Counted from the first letter of the stretch, positions 46,208 to 56,607 are shown. The stretch: 64,000 nucleotides of DNA from Leisingera sp. SS27 (GCF_028368855.1 NZ_JAQNCY010000001.1:186001-250000), one strand, 5' to 3'. A program made the numbers and translations. The notes: generated by a model from the sequence alone, not told the origin.

Positions 46208-46244
46208 TTAATACTTCCTTAACGCCTTGTTAACACTCCCTTAA
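46208..46244. promoter_or_regulatory. Periodic TTAA array, CtrA-like sites
   Basis: TTAA occurs at 46208, 46219, 46230 and 46241, each exactly 11 bases from the next, giving three overlapping TTAA-N7-TTAA(C) units. That is the CtrA consensus of alphaproteobacteria. Another TTAAC lies at 46273, 32 bases further. The gene served is unclear: nrdJ starts 584 bases downstream. Confidence 0.55.
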
Positions 46245-46827
46245 CCAACTGCCGCTGTCTCGCATCAGATGGTTAACGAAACGACAGGCGCCGGTCCGGA
46301 AGTTCCATGATACCACCGCGAGGCCACCATAAAGCTGGTTGAACCTTCCGGCATACACCGGCCGGCCGACAGCTGTGAATCATTAAGGAGAGGCACTGCG
46401 GTCCCGGCACCTCTTAGAAGCGGCAAGTCACTTGCTCGGCGTAAGAATTCCGGGTTCCGCGCGGACCTCAAAGAAGCCCTGCCTGTTGTGGCCGCCTGTG
46501 GATGAATCAACGGCCCCGGCCATACCCTTGAAACCGCGAATACCGTCAACAGCAAAGATCGTTGCCAAGGGGTAAATTTTACGTTGACCCTTTGTGTATG
46601 AATACGCCAAATTGTGGACACCGGTTGCGACGGCACTAAATCTGGTGGGTTAAGGGGCCGCAGCAACAACGCTGAAAAACAGCAGACAGTCCTGTGAAGA
46701 AAGGCCGGCGAGGGCCGCAAGTACGCCGTATCCGGCGTGCGCTGGGTATCTGCGTGTTGCGCGGCCGGGCTGGCTGGTGCGGGGGCACCGTGACACTGAC
46801 CGATGTGTGCTTGAGAAGGGGCAGAGC
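46245..46827. other. Long spacer before nrdJ without a convincing gene
   Basis: No gene is well supported here. A 60-codon minus-strand frame (46428-46610) has codon use unlike the neighbours. Inverted repeats are present, including CCGGAAG (46290s) with CTTCCGG and AGAGG with CCTCT near 46395-46420. I looked for a cobalamin riboswitch because NrdJ uses B12, but did not find a B12 box. The region may be a long leader, an RNA gene, or decayed sequence. Confidence 0.45.
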
Positions 46828-49800
46828 ATGAAGATCGAACGGAAATTTACCAAACCCGGGCAGGATGCTTACGCCGATCTGGCCTTTGTCTCTGCCACCT
46901 CGGAAATCCGCAACCCGGACGGAACCATTGTTTTCCGGCTCGACAAAATCGAAGTTCCCGCGTCCTGGAGCCAAGTGGCCAGCGATGTCATCGCGCAGAA
47001 GTATTTCCGCAAGGCTGGCGTGCCGAGCCGCCTGAAGAAGGTCCGCGAGAAGGATGTGCCGGAGTTCCTGTGGCGCTCCGTCCCCGACAAGGGCGCTGAA
47101 TTCGGCGGTGAAACCTCCTCCAAGCAGGTATTCGACCGTTTGGCGGGCGCTTGGGCCTATTGGGGCTGGAAGGGCGGCTATTTCTCCTCTGAGGCAGATG
47201 CACGCGCATACTACGACGAGATGCGCTATATGCTGGCGACCCAGCGCTCGGCCCCGAACTCGCCCCAGTGGTTCAACACCGGCCTGCACTGGGCCTATGG
47301 CATCGACGGCCCGGCGCAGGGCCATCACTATGTCGACTACAAGACCGGCAAGCTGACCAAATCGGACAGCGCCTATGAGCATCCCCAGCCGCACGCCTGT
47401 TTCATCCAGTCGGTCTCTGACGACCTGGTCAAGGATGGCGGCATCATGGACCTTTGGGTGCGTGAGGCGCGGCTGTTCAAATACGGCTCCGGCACCGGCA
47501 CCAACTTCTCCCATCTGCGCGCCGAGGGCGAGCCACTGTCGGGCGGCGGCAAATCCTCCGGCCTGATGGGTTTCCTCAAAATCGGCGACCGCGCGGCGGG
47601 CGCCATCAAATCAGGCGGCACAACCCGCCGGGCAGCAAAGATGGTGATCGTCGACGCCGATCACCCGGATATCGAGCAGTTCATCGAATGGAAGGTGCTT
47701 GAGGAACAGAAGGTCGCGTCGATCGTCGCAGGCTCCAAGATGCACGAGAAGATGCTGAATGGAATCTTTGAGGCAATTCGCAGCTGGGACGGCGCAGAGG
47801 CCGATGCCTATGACCCGGCGGTCAACGACGGGCTGAAAAAGGCGGTCCGCGAAGCCAAGAAGGTCGCGATCCCGGAAACCTACATCAAGCGGGTTCTGGA
47901 TTACGCCAAACAGGGGCACACCTCAATCGAGTTCCCGACCTATGACACCGATTGGGACTCCGAGGCCTACAGCTCAGTCTCCGGTCAAAACTCCAACAAC
48001 TCGATCCGGGTCACAAACGCCTTCCTGCACGCGGTCGATAAAAATGCCGACTGGGAACTGTTCAACCGCACTGACGGAAAGGTCGCCAAGGTGATCAAGG
48101 CCCGCGATCTGTGGGAAAAGGTCGGCCACGCGGCCTGGGCCTGCGCCGATCCGGGCATCCAGTTCCACGACACCGTGAACGAGTGGCACACCTGCCCGGA
48201 AGACGGTGAGATTCGCGGTTCAAACCCTTGTTCGGAATACATGTTCCTGGACGACACCGCCTGCAATCTCGCATCGCTGAACCTGCTGAGTTTCTTGAAA
48301 GACGGCCAGTTCCAGGCAGATGACTACATGCATTGCTGCCGCCTGTGGACGCTGACGCTGGAAATCTCGGTGATGATGGCGCAGTTCCCCTCCAAGGAAA
48401 TCGCGCAGCGCTCCTATGACTTCCGCACCCTGGGCCTGGGCTATGCCAATATCGGCGGCCTCCTTATGAACATGGGCTACAGCTATGACTCGGATGAGGG
48501 CAGGGCGCTTTGCGGTGCGCTGACCGCACTGATGACCGGTGTTGCCTATGCGACCTCCGCCGAGATCGCATCTGAACTGGGCGCCTTCCCGGGCTATGCG
48601 AAAAACGCCGATCAAATGCTGCGGGTGATCCGCAACCACCGCAACGCTGCAAGGGGCAACGCTGAAGGCTATGAGGCGCTGTCGGTCAAGCCGGTGCCGC
48701 TGGACATCGCCAATTGCCCCGACGCATTGCTGACCGATTTGGCCGCCAGCGCCTGGGACGAAGCGCTGGAGCTGGGCGAAAAGCACGGCTACCGCAACGC
48801 CCAGACCACGGTAATTGCGCCAACCGGCACCATTGGCCTGGTGATGGACTGCGACACCACCGGCATCGAGCCTGACTTTGCCCTGGTGAAGTTCAAGAAG
48901 CTGGCGGGCGGCGGCTACTTCAAGATCATCAACCGCTCCGTGCCATCGGCGCTGGAAGGGCTGGGCTACAGCTCCTCCCAGATCGAAGAAATCGTGTCCT
49001 ACGCGGTGGGCCATGGCTCTATCGGCAACGCGCCCGGCATCAACCACACCTCGCTGGCAGGCCACGGCTTTGGCCCCAATGAGCTGGCCAAAGTGGATGC
49101 GGCACTTGAATCTGCCTTTGATATCCGTTTCGTGTTCAACCAGTGGACCCTGGGTGAGGATTTCTGCACTGGCGTTCTGGGCATCCCGGCGACCAAGCTG
49201 AACGATCCAACCTTTGACCTGCTGCGCCACCTGGGCTTTACCAAGGCGGACATCGAGGCGGCCAATGACCACGTCTGCGGCACCATGACCCTGGAAGGCG
49301 CGCCGCATCTGCAGGAAGAGCATTACGCGATCTTTGACTGCGCCAACCCGTGCGGCAAAAAAGGCAAGCGTTTCCTGAGCGTTGACAGCCATATCTATAT
49401 GATGGCCGCAGCCCAAAGCTTCATCTCCGGCGCGATCTCCAAGACCATCAACATGCCGAATTCGGCCACCATCGAGGATTGCCAGAAGGCCTATGAGCTG
49501 AGCTGGAGCCTGGGCATCAAGGCGAACGCGCTCTACCGCGACGGCTCCAAGCTGAGCCAGCCGCTGGCGGCAGCGCTGGTTGAAGATGATGACGATGCGG
49601 CGGAAGTTCTGGAAAGCGGCTCGACCCAGGAAAAAGCCGCGGTTCTGGCCGAAAAAATCGTCGAGAAAGTGGTCATCAAGGAGGTGCTGAAGTCGCACCG
49701 CACCAAAATGCCGCAGCGGCGCAAGGGCTATACCCAGAAGGCGGTTGTCGGCGGCCACAAGGTGTATCTGCGCACGGGCGAGTATGAGGACGGAAACCTC

Positions 49801-50472
49801 GGCGAGATCTTCATCGACATGCACAAGGAAGGCGCAGGCTTCCGGGCAATGATGAACAACTTCGCCATCGCGGTGTCGGTTGGCCTGCAGTACGGCGTGC
49901 CGCTGGAGGAGTTCGTAGACGCCTTCACCTTCACCAAATTTGAACCCGCGGGCATGGTTCAGGGCAACGACTCGATCAAGAACGCGACATCGATCCTCGA
50001 CTATGTGTTCCGTGAGCTAGCGGTGTCCTATCTCGACCGTACCGATCTGGCACATGTGAAGCCGGAAGGCGCGACCTTCGACGACCTTGGCCGCGGTGAG
50101 GAAGAAGGTGTTTCGAACCTGACAGAGCTTAGCGAAAGCGCTGCAACGCGGTCTCTGGAAGTGCTGAAGCAGATTTCCTCGACCGGCTATCTGCGCAAGC
50201 GTTTGCCGCAAGAACTGGTGGTACTGCAAGGCGGCCAGCCGGAGGCAGGTGTGCTTGGCACCGGAACTGATCCGGTTGCCGCGCTGCAATCGCTGGTGCC
50301 GGAGACCACTGAAGCACCGGTGCAAACCACCGGCGGCATGGACGCGCGCACCAAGGCAAAAATGCAAGGTTATGAGGGCGAAGCCTGTGGCGAATGCGGC
50401 AACTACACGCTGGTGCGCAACGGCACCTGCATGAAATGCAACACCTGCGGGGGAACCTCCGGCTGCAGCTGA
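46828..50472 (+). CDS. nrdJ: Adenosylcobalamin-dependent ribonucleotide reductase
   Basis: A 1214-residue class II ribonucleotide reductase, making deoxyribonucleotides with or without oxygen using vitamin B12. Blocks include [49 protein letters not shown] with the substrate-site Cys, and [16 protein letters not shown]. The C-terminus ends in a cysteine-rich tail ([17 protein letters not shown]) that re-reduces the active site. Start ATG 46828 is preceded by AAGGGG. The leader spacer is unusually long and structured. Confidence 0.96.
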   Translation: MKIERKFTKPGQDAYADLAFVSATSEIRNPDGTIVFRLDKIEVPASWSQVASDVIAQKYFRKAGVPSRLKKVREKDVPEFLWRSVPDKGAEFGGETSSKQVFDRLAGAWAYWGWKGGYFSSEADARAYYDEMRYMLATQRSAPNSPQWFNTGLHWAYGIDGPAQGHHYVDYKTGKLTKSDSAYEHPQPHACFIQSVSDDLVKDGGIMDLWVREARLFKYGSGTGTNFSHLRAEGEPLSGGGKSSGLMGFLKIGDRAAGAIKSGGTTRRAAKMVIVDADHPDIEQFIEWKVLEEQKVASIVAGSKMHEKMLNGIFEAIRSWDGAEADAYDPAVNDGLKKAVREAKKVAIPETYIKRVLDYAKQGHTSIEFPTYDTDWDSEAYSSVSGQNSNNSIRVTNAFLHAVDKNADWELFNRTDGKVAKVIKARDLWEKVGHAAWACADPGIQFHDTVNEWHTCPEDGEIRGSNPCSEYMFLDDTACNLASLNLLSFLKDGQFQADDYMHCCRLWTLTLEISVMMAQFPSKEIAQRSYDFRTLGLGYANIGGLLMNMGYSYDSDEGRALCGALTALMTGVAYATSAEIASELGAFPGYAKNADQMLRVIRNHRNAARGNAEGYEALSVKPVPLDIANCPDALLTDLAASAWDEALELGEKHGYRNAQTTVIAPTGTIGLVMDCDTTGIEPDFALVKFKKLAGGGYFKIINRSVPSALEGLGYSSSQIEEIVSYAVGHGSIGNAPGINHTSLAGHGFGPNELAKVDAALESAFDIRFVFNQWTLGEDFCTGVLGIPATKLNDPTFDLLRHLGFTKADIEAANDHVCGTMTLEGAPHLQEEHYAIFDCANPCGKKGKRFLSVDSHIYMMAAAQSFISGAISKTINMPNSATIEDCQKAYELSWSLGIKANALYRDGSKLSQPLAAALVEDDDDAAEVLESGSTQEKAAVLAEKIVEKVVIKEVLKSHRTKMPQRRKGYTQKAVVGGHKVYLRTGEYEDGNLGEIFIDMHKEGAGFRAMMNNFAIAVSVGLQYGVPLEEFVDAFTFTKFEPAGMVQGNDSIKNATSILDYVFRELAVSYLDRTDLAHVKPEGATFDDLGRGEEEGVSNLTELSESAATRSLEVLKQISSTGYLRKRLPQELVVLQGGQPEAGVLGTGTDPVAALQSLVPETTEAPVQTTGGMDARTKAKMQGYEGEACGECGNYTLVRNGTCMKCNTCGGTSGCS

Positions 50473-50787
50473 GGACCTTCGCTTGCGGCGCCGGTCTTAC
50501 CCCCGACGGCGCCGCATCTAAGAACCGCAGGCAGGCTGAGGGCTGCTTGTGACGACATCAGGAACGGGTGCGCCCGTTCTGAACACCGGGATGGCCCAGG
50601 TAAGAAAAAACTTTCGGGCAGTCAATGAAGGAGCCTGACCGGTGACAACTGGCTTCCTCTGGATCAGAGGGAGCCATTTTCTTTATGCAGTATGTCTGTG
50701 CAAAGGCCTCAATCAATTTCCTATAATCAGAATTATGGTAAATAAACACCCAGTCAAAGTGCCCATACCAAGAAATTTCTCACAAAA
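50473..50787. other. Hairpin-rich spacer after nrdJ
   Basis: No gene is seen in this 315-base spacer. GCGGCGCCG and CGGCGCCGC (50485-50515) form a stem just after nrdJ, GAACGGG-TGCG-CCCGTTC forms another near 50562-50580, and a terminator-like stem follows at 50651-50684. The stretch from about 50680 is AT-rich. A small RNA ending at that terminator is possible. Confidence 0.4.
50651..50684 (+). terminator. Terminator downstream of nrdJ
   Basis: GGCTTCCTCT-GGATC-AGAGGGAGCC, followed by ATTTTCTTT, in the plus direction. Confidence 0.75.
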
Positions 50788-51651
50788 TCAGCGTCTTAAT
50801 GGCCTTAACAAGCCTTCCTGGGCTACGCTGGCGACCAATTCGCCGCTTTCTGTGTAGATCGATCCGCGATTGAAGCCGCGGGCGTTACCGGTGAATGGCG
50901 CATCCATCGAATACAGGTGCCAGTTCTGTAACTCGACCGGCGCGTGGAACCACATCGCATGGTCCAGACTGGCCGTCATTGCTTCGGGATTATGAAACGT
51001 CAGGCCATGCGGACGCATTGAGGATCCGAGCAACCCGAAATCGGACACATATGCCAGCAGTATGTGTTGCAGTTCCGGACCTGCATCACGGGCGGCTTCC
51101 ATTCTGACCCACATCTGATTGGAATCACTGGCCTTTTCCGGCGCCATCGGGTCGCGCGGCTCCACCTCGCGAATTTCAAATGGCCGTGGCCGCAGCAACT
51201 CAGCCTGTTTTCCGGGCGCAAAGCGGCTGGCATTCCGCTTTAGAATTTCGTGGCGCGGCTCCAGACTGCCCGGCTCAGGAACCGCCGGCATTTTGTGCTG
51301 GTGATCCCATCCTTCCTCTTGGGCGTGGAAGGATGCTGCCAGGTTAAGGATTTGCTTGCCGTTCTGCATCGCGACAACCCGCCGCGTGGTGAAACTACGG
51401 CCGTCACGGGCTGGATCCACCTCGTAGATCACAGGCCGGGACGGATCGCCCGGCCGGATGAAATAGGCATGAAGAGAATGGCATAACCTGTTTGAAACAC
51501 TAGCATAAGCCGCAGCAAGAGCCTGCGCGATGACTTGTCCTCCGTAAATCCGCGTTGGGGTTTCACCGCCAGAGCCGGACCCGCGAAAGAGATTGCTATC
51601 AAGTGTTTCAAGATCCAGGAGATCAAGCAGAGCTTTGGCGGTATCAGTCAT
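50788..51651 (-). CDS. tesB: Acyl-CoA thioesterase II
   Basis: A 287-residue TesB with two hot-dog domains, hydrolysing acyl-CoA to free acid and CoA. Typical blocks are FRGSGSGGETPTRIYGGQV, LHAYFIRPGDPSRPV, FTTRRVVAMQNGK and SLDHAMWFHAPV, the last carrying the active-site Asp. Length is normal. It follows a serine hydrolase gene on the same strand after about 60 bases. Composition is less GC-rich than in the surrounding core genes. Confidence 0.94.
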   Translation of the reverse strand: MTDTAKALLDLLDLETLDSNLFRGSGSGGETPTRIYGGQVIAQALAAAYASVSNRLCHSLHAYFIRPGDPSRPVIYEVDPARDGRSFTTRRVVAMQNGKQILNLAASFHAQEEGWDHQHKMPAVPEPGSLEPRHEILKRNASRFAPGKQAELLRPRPFEIREVEPRDPMAPEKASDSNQMWVRMEAARDAGPELQHILLAYVSDFGLLGSSMRPHGLTFHNPEAMTASLDHAMWFHAPVELQNWHLYSMDAPFTGNARGFNRGSIYTESGELVASVAQEGLLRPLRR

Positions 51652-51710
51652 TGGGATGTCTTTCGTTCACCATCCGCCCGCAAGTTTTTCAGGGGCGAAA
51701 GAGATGGAGG

Positions 51711-52922
51711 TTAATCTGAGATGGCACCATGCACCAGAGCTTTAAGTTCTGGTCGCGAAGGGTAAGAACTGGACGGCGCGAGCTGGGTCAGGAACACCAC
51801 CGACAGATCCAATTTCCTGTCTACCCAGAAAAAGGTCGAGGCAATGCCGCCCCAGCTGAAATCACCGACGGAACCTGGACAGCGCGCGCGAGCGGGATTC
51901 AGCACCACAGCGCCGCCAAGCCCAAAGCCTATGCCCTCCATCGGCTGCTCTGCAAAACTGCTGGGGCCCATCGATGCGATGTCGCCTGCGAGGTGATTTT
52001 CCATCATGAAATCAACAATATGCGGACTGATGATGAAGCCGTCGGAGCAACGCCCTCGTTGCCGCAGCATCTCAGCGAATGCCATATAGTCGTCAATGGG
52101 GCCAACCAGCCCGCCACCGCCGGACTGCAAGCTGGCCCGCTCAAACGGTGAGGTTCCGTAACAATCGGTCAGGCGCAGGCTGTCACTGCCTGCTTCTGCT
52201 GAATTGAGCTCCATCGCATCACCGGCCAGCGGTGTGTAGAGTGACGCAAAGCGGTTCCCTGCCCCGTCCGGGACTTGAAACCCGGTTTCCGCCATACCCA
52301 GGGGCTCAAAGATTTCTGTTCTCAGAAAGTCGCCCAGAGTTTTCCCGGACACAACCTCCACAACCCGGCCCAGTACATCTGTTGCCACTGAATACTCCCA
52401 ACGGCTTCCCGGCTTGAACGCAAGCGGCAGCTCTGCCAATCGCGCCACCATGGCGGCCAGCGGTCCGTGATCCGGTTTGAACAGGATATCTTCTCTCGCC
52501 ATCGCTTCGGGTAAAACCCCGGGATTGAACGGATAACTCAGCCCGCTCGTATGGGTCAGCAGCTGATGCAGTGTCGGTACCGGACAGGGCTCCGACTGAT
52601 CGATTGCAGACGCAGCCGGTACCAATGCACGCATCTTGCTGAATTCAGGGAGGAAATCACTGACAGGCGCATCCAGATGAAATTCACCGCGTTCCAGCAG
52701 CAGCATGACAGCCACGGACGTCACCGGTTTGGTCATTGAGTAGAGCCGCACCAGAGTATCGCGGGTGTACGGCAGGTTTTCTTCAATGTTCCTCAAACCA
52801 GCGGCATGGAAGTATTTTTCCTCGCCTCCGCGGCGTATCAGCAGGGAGCTCCCGGGGTATTTCCTTTGATCGGCATAGCGTTGCTGCCAGGATCTAATCC
52901 TCCCCAACCGCCCTGAGTTCAT
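51711..52922 (-). CDS. Serine hydrolase, class C beta-lactamase family
   Basis: A 403-residue penicillin-binding-protein-like hydrolase of the EstB/class C group. The nucleophile motif is SMTK (Ser62, Lys65) in LYSMTKPVTS, a Tyr-based YSV motif follows near residue 175 (WEYSVATDVLG), and the C-terminal block is SWGGIASTFFWVD. There is no signal peptide, so it is likely cytoplasmic. It could be an esterase rather than a beta-lactamase. ATG 52922 is chosen for GGGAGGAA upstream. It is co-directional with tesB and of lower GC. Confidence 0.88.
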   Translation of the reverse strand: MNSGRLGRIRSWQQRYADQRKYPGSSLLIRRGGEEKYFHAAGLRNIEENLPYTRDTLVRLYSMTKPVTSVAVMLLLERGEFHLDAPVSDFLPEFSKMRALVPAASAIDQSEPCPVPTLHQLLTHTSGLSYPFNPGVLPEAMAREDILFKPDHGPLAAMVARLAELPLAFKPGSRWEYSVATDVLGRVVEVVSGKTLGDFLRTEIFEPLGMAETGFQVPDGAGNRFASLYTPLAGDAMELNSAEAGSDSLRLTDCYGTSPFERASLQSGGGGLVGPIDDYMAFAEMLRQRGRCSDGFIISPHIVDFMMENHLAGDIASMGPSSFAEQPMEGIGFGLGGAVVLNPARARCPGSVGDFSWGGIASTFFWVDRKLDLSVVFLTQLAPSSSYPSRPELKALVHGAISD

Positions 52923-53188
52923 TGGTTCCTCCCCTGGATGCCCGGTCATTTACCACCGGCTGTTTGCGGATAATGCGTTGCACGGCCAGGCAGGTCGAGC
53001 GGATTTCGCGCTGTTTGGCTGAGCAGAAGAATATTGCCCCGGATCACGGGCAACCGCTTCGCTGCCTTCCAGCCGTCTCAACCCCAGCACGTTGCGCTAA
53101 TTTTTTTTCACCTGAATATGTTTGTATGTTCGCATTCGAAATAAATTTGTCTTAGAAGTTCAAAGGGAAAGACGGCAAGGACATGCAA

Positions 53189-53638
53189 ATGGCGAGTATT
53201 CTGGTATTAAACGGACCCAACCTGAACCTGCTTGGCACCCGCCAACCGGAGGTCTACGGTTTTGTTACTCTGGAAATGGTCGAGGATGCCTGTGCGAACC
53301 ATGCTGCAAAGCTGGGGTTGAAAGTTGAGTGCCTGCAATCGAACCACGAAGGCGCGCTTATTGATACGATCCATGATGCCAAGGGCCGCCATCAGGGGAT
53401 CATCCTGAATGCCGGTGCCTATACACATACTTCGATTGCTTTAATGGATGCGCTGATTTCCGTTGAAATTCCGGCGGTTGAAGTGCATCTTTCGAACATC
53501 TATGCACGCGAGGCATTCCGTCACTCCTCCTACATTTCCAAGGCCGCCCTGGGTCAAATCTGCGGATTTGGAGCACAAGGCTATTTGCTGGCTTTGGATG
53601 CCCTGGCGGCGCATTTGAAGGATGCCGGTGCCGCATGA
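53189..53638 (+). CDS. aroQ: Type II 3-dehydroquinate dehydratase
   Basis: A 149-residue dodecameric dehydroquinase of the shikimate pathway. Signatures are [21 protein letters not shown] with the catalytic Tyr, [22 protein letters not shown] and [19 protein letters not shown] fits ATG 53189 better than ATG 53183. The stop overlaps the luxR start by four bases. The promoter area is AT-rich and has a palindrome TTCG-CATT-CGAA (53129-53140). A biosynthetic enzyme coupled to a LuxR regulator is unusual. Confidence 0.94.
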   Translation: MASILVLNGPNLNLLGTRQPEVYGFVTLEMVEDACANHAAKLGLKVECLQSNHEGALIDTIHDAKGRHQGIILNAGAYTHTSIALMDALISVEIPAVEVHLSNIYAREAFRHSSYISKAALGQICGFGAQGYLLALDALAAHLKDAGAA

Positions 53639-54390
53639 GGGTCCGCAAATATTTGAATTTTGTCTGCGCCGCGCAGAGCCTTGAGGAGTTGTGGCATGGC
53701 CACGTCCAGCAGATGTCGGAATATGGTTTCGACAGGCTGATCTACGGGCACACGCGCTACAAGACAGAGACATCACTGGGGGATCCGGATGACTTTGTCA
53801 TTCTTTCCAACCACAATAATGAATATTTGGACGGGTTTCTGCGTAAGGGGCTCTACTTTCACGCGCCTATGCTTCGCTGGGCACTGGAGAATGAAGGTCC
53901 CGGAAGCTGGAGGATCGTGCAGGAGATGGCCGAAGAAGGCACTCTGGGACCCGAAGCCCTGAAAGTTCATGAGTTCAACCAAGCTCTGGATATGAAAGCG
54001 GGCTATACAATCAGCTTTTGCTCCTCATCTCCGCGCTACAAGGGTGCGATCTCCCTCGCCGCCCGGTCTGGCCTTTCACAGGATCAAGTTGATGCCCTAT
54101 GGCAGGATGAAGGCGGAGACATCGCCTTGATGAACAACGTCGCGCATTTGAAGATCCTCACCCTCCCCTACGAGGCCCCGCACCGGAGCTTGACCAAGCG
54201 GCAGCGGGAAGTTCTGCAATGGGTTGGAGACGGCAAAACAACCCAGGATATCGCACTTCTGATGGGGCTGACACCGGCAACAATTGAAAAGCACCTTCGC
54301 CTGGCACGGGAATCTTTGTCGGTTGAAACGACTGCACAGGCGGTCCTGAAAGCTGCTTTATACAACCAGATGTATGTACTGGACGCCTGA
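53635..54390 (+). CDS. LuxR family regulator with autoinducer-binding-like domain
   Basis: A 251-residue protein. The N-terminal region (about residues 10-160) resembles an autoinducer-binding domain: [14 protein letters not shown] and [13 protein letters not shown] are recognisable. The Asp-Pro that normally contacts acyl-homoserine lactones is replaced, the aligned position reading FHAPMLRW. The C-terminal helix-turn-helix (about 185-245) has [22 protein letters not shown]. No luxI synthase is nearby, so it is a solo. It overlaps aroQ by four bases. Confidence 0.9.
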   Translation: MRVRKYLNFVCAAQSLEELWHGHVQQMSEYGFDRLIYGHTRYKTETSLGDPDDFVILSNHNNEYLDGFLRKGLYFHAPMLRWALENEGPGSWRIVQEMAEEGTLGPEALKVHEFNQALDMKAGYTISFCSSSPRYKGAISLAARSGLSQDQVDALWQDEGGDIALMNNVAHLKILTLPYEAPHRSLTKRQREVLQWVGDGKTTQDIALLMGLTPATIEKHLRLARESLSVETTAQAVLKAALYNQMYVLDA

Positions 54391-54821
54391 ACTCCGCATC
54401 TGAAGGACGCCTGGCCCAACTGCGCCGCGTGAACTATCCCATTGATATAGTTTATATTTTGACGCCATCCGGCATTAAAAGATGGGAGAGCCCTGTTTCA
54501 GAGGATCAAAAGACGTCAATTAGCGTCAAAAAGTATGGTATTCTGTACTACCGCTAAAGGATAATTCATTGCAAATTCCTCATGTTCCGTGAGTGGTGGC
54601 TTTGGCCTAGGAACTTTGGGTATTGAACCTTGCGATTACAGGGCTCTCCTACCTGATCGGGGGCAGGCACGTATAGATCCGTGTTCTGCCCCGATATTTG
54701 AGGGGTCCTGCCCATCCCCATCAGCGGGGCCCCTCGCACCTCCTCTGCGCAGCAAATTGCCGGTTTAGCAAGGGTGCTCGAGCCCCTCTCCTCCCTGCCC
54801 CTTTCCAGTCATCGGCGCACG
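54391..54821. other. Intergenic stretch with possible structured RNA
   Basis: Between luxR and tsf no gene is supported. The first part (to about 54600) is AT-rich, with GTCAA repeats near 54516-54530 and a TATTCT box near 54540. The later part has two nested hairpins, 54656-54695 (ATCGGGGGCAG with CTGCCCCGAT) and 54700-54735 (GAGGGG with CCCCTC). GGGCAGG at 54661-54667 could alternatively pair with CCTGCCC at 54707-54713, giving mutually exclusive folds. Confidence 0.4.
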
Positions 54822-54852
54822 AAAAAACCGGCAGGATTTCTCCTGCCGGTTT
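54822..54852 (-). terminator. Terminator of tsf
   Basis: AAACCGGCAGGA-TTTC-TCCTGCCGGTTT, with six T residues on the minus side, 26 bases after the tsf stop. Confidence 0.9.
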
Positions 54853-54877
54853 GCATGCTTCTTGACCTTGGAGCGGA

Positions 54878-55753
54878 TCAGCCCTGTGCAGCCTTTGCCA
54901 CTTCGGCTGCGAAGTCTTCCTTCTCGACTTCAATGCCTTCGCCGACTTCCACACGGACAAAGCCAGTGATGGTCGCGCCGGCTTCTTTCGCCGCAGCTTC
55001 CACGGTCAGGTCGGGGTTCACAACGAACTGCTGGTTCAGCAGGGTTGCTTCAGCCACGAATTTCTTCATGCGGCCTTCGATCATCTTCTCGATCACCTGC
55101 TCCGGCTTGCCGGATTCGCGGGCGATGTCGATCTGAACCTGCTTTTCCTTCTCAACGATGGAGGCATCCAGATCAGCTTCGGACAGCGCCGCCGGGTTCA
55201 CGGCCGCGATGTGCATTGCAACCTGCTTGCCGATGGCTTCGTCGCCGCCGGTCATTGCGACCAGAACGCCGATCTTGCCCATGCCGGCGGTTGCTGCGTT
55301 GTGGACGTAGGAAACGACTGTTTCGCCTTCCAGGGTCGCCATGCGGCGCAGCGACATGTTCTCGCCGATGGTGGCGATCTTGTCGGTCAGGGTGTCGGCA
55401 ACGGATTTGCCGCCCAGGTCTGCAGCGGCCAGGGCCTCAATGTCGCCAACAGCCAGAGCTGCGGCTGCGATTTTGCCGACCATGTCCTGAAAATCACCGT
55501 TTTTGGCAACGAAGTCAGTCTCGGAGTTCACCTCAACAGCAACGCCCTTGCCGCCTTCGACGACAACGGCCACCAGGCCTTCTGCGGCGGTACGGCCGGA
55601 TTTTTTGGCGGCTTTCGCCAGACCTTTGGTGCGCAGCCAGTCAACCGCGGCTTCCATGTCGCCGTTGTTTTCAACCAGTGCTTTTTTTGCGTCCATCATG
55701 CCTGCGCCGGTGGATTCGCGCAGTTCTTTCACCATTGCTGCAGTGATTGCCAT
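54878..55753 (-). CDS. tsf: Elongation factor Ts
   Basis: A 291-residue nucleotide exchange factor for EF-Tu. It shows the N-terminal UBA-like domain ([20 protein letters not shown], then [12 protein letters not shown]) and the dimerisation-core block [10 protein letters not shown]. It follows rpsB on the same strand after 80 bases, the standard rpsB-tsf operon. Length is normal, and it ends at a strong terminator. Confidence 0.97.
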   Translation of the reverse strand: MAITAAMVKELRESTGAGMMDAKKALVENNGDMEAAVDWLRTKGLAKAAKKSGRTAAEGLVAVVVEGGKGVAVEVNSETDFVAKNGDFQDMVGKIAAAALAVGDIEALAAADLGGKSVADTLTDKIATIGENMSLRRMATLEGETVVSYVHNAATAGMGKIGVLVAMTGGDEAIGKQVAMHIAAVNPAALSEADLDASIVEKEKQVQIDIARESGKPEQVIEKMIEGRMKKFVAEATLLNQQFVVNPDLTVEAAAKEAGATITGFVRVEVGEGIEVEKEDFAAEVAKAAQG

Positions 55754-55833
55754 CTCTTGGCTCTCCTCAATTCAAAAACAGATTTGGGGCAGGTGATACC
55801 CTGCCCCGCATGTCAGTTCCGTGACAGGACGGA

Positions 55834-56607
55834 TTAGGCCTCAGCAGCTGCTTCTTCAGCAACAGCTTCTTCTGCCGGTGCTTCTTCCAGCGCGCCCAGG
55901 TCAACGCCTGCTGCGCCCAGCTGAGCGGACATACCGTCCAGAGCCGCGCGGGCAACCAGATCGCAGTACAGCGAGATGGCGCGCGATGCGTCGTCGTTGC
56001 CCGGGATGATGAAGTCAACGCCATCGGGGGAGCAGTTGGTGTCGACAACAGCCACAACCGGGATACCCAGTTTCTTGGCTTCGGCGATGGCCAGCGCTTC
56101 TTTTTTCACGTCGATGACGAACAGCAGGTCCGGCACGCCGCCCATTTCACGGATGCCGCCCAGGGAGGCCTGCAGCTTCTCCTGGTCGCGTTCCATGCCC
56201 AGACGCTCTTTTTTGGTCAGGCCTTCGGCGCCGCCGGACATCTTCTCGTCGATTTCCTTCAGGCGGTTAATCGACTGGGAAACGGTTTTCCAGTTGGTCA
56301 GAGTGCCGCCCAGCCAACGGTGGTTCATGTAGTACTGAGCAGATTTCTCAGCAGCTTCGGCGATCGGGCCAGCTGCCTGGCGCTTGGTGCCGACAAACAG
56401 GATGCGGCCGCCCTTGGCGACGGTGTCACGGACAACCTGCAGCGCCTGGTCCAGCATCGGAACAGTCTGGGTCAGGTCCATGATGTGGATGCCGTTGCGC
56501 GCGCCATAGATGAAGGGCGACATGCGCGGGTTCCAGCGCTGAGTCTGGTGGCCGAAGTGAACGCCAGCTTCCAGCAGCTGACGCATGGAGAACTCAGGAA
56601 GAGCCAT
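55834..56607 (-). CDS. rpsB: 30S ribosomal protein S2
   Basis: A 257-residue S2 with an N-terminal core ([20 protein letters not shown], then [16 protein letters not shown]) and the block [18 protein letters not shown]. The Ala/Glu-rich C-terminal tail is typical of alphaproteobacteria. It is the first gene of the rpsB-tsf operon. Confidence 0.97.
   Translation of the reverse strand: MALPEFSMRQLLEAGVHFGHQTQRWNPRMSPFIYGARNGIHIMDLTQTVPMLDQALQVVRDTVAKGGRILFVGTKRQAAGPIAEAAEKSAQYYMNHRWLGGTLTNWKTVSQSINRLKEIDEKMSGGAEGLTKKERLGMERDQEKLQASLGGIREMGGVPDLLFVIDVKKEALAIAEAKKLGIPVVAVVDTNCSPDGVDFIIPGNDDASRAISLYCDLVARAALDGMSAQLGAAGVDLGALEEAPAEEAVAEEAAAEA

Noticed and set aside
46028-46300. tRNA-Pro as an integration site
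   Set aside because: No integrase lies nearby and no duplicate of the tRNA 3' end was seen in the following sequence.
46428-46610. 60-codon minus-strand frame upstream of nrdJ
   Set aside because: The third-position GC is well below that of real genes nearby and there is no clear start signal; kept only as a remark in the spacer entry.
46245-46827. Cobalamin riboswitch upstream of nrdJ
   Set aside because: No B12-box-like conserved core was found on the plus strand, although NrdJ would make one plausible.
48220-49824. 534-codon minus-strand frame opposite nrdJ
   Set aside because: Antisense shadow of a well-supported gene.
53122-53140. Lux-box-like element before aroQ
   Set aside because: Only a short palindrome TTCG-CATT-CGAA and imperfect ATGTT repeats are present, too weak to call a lux box.
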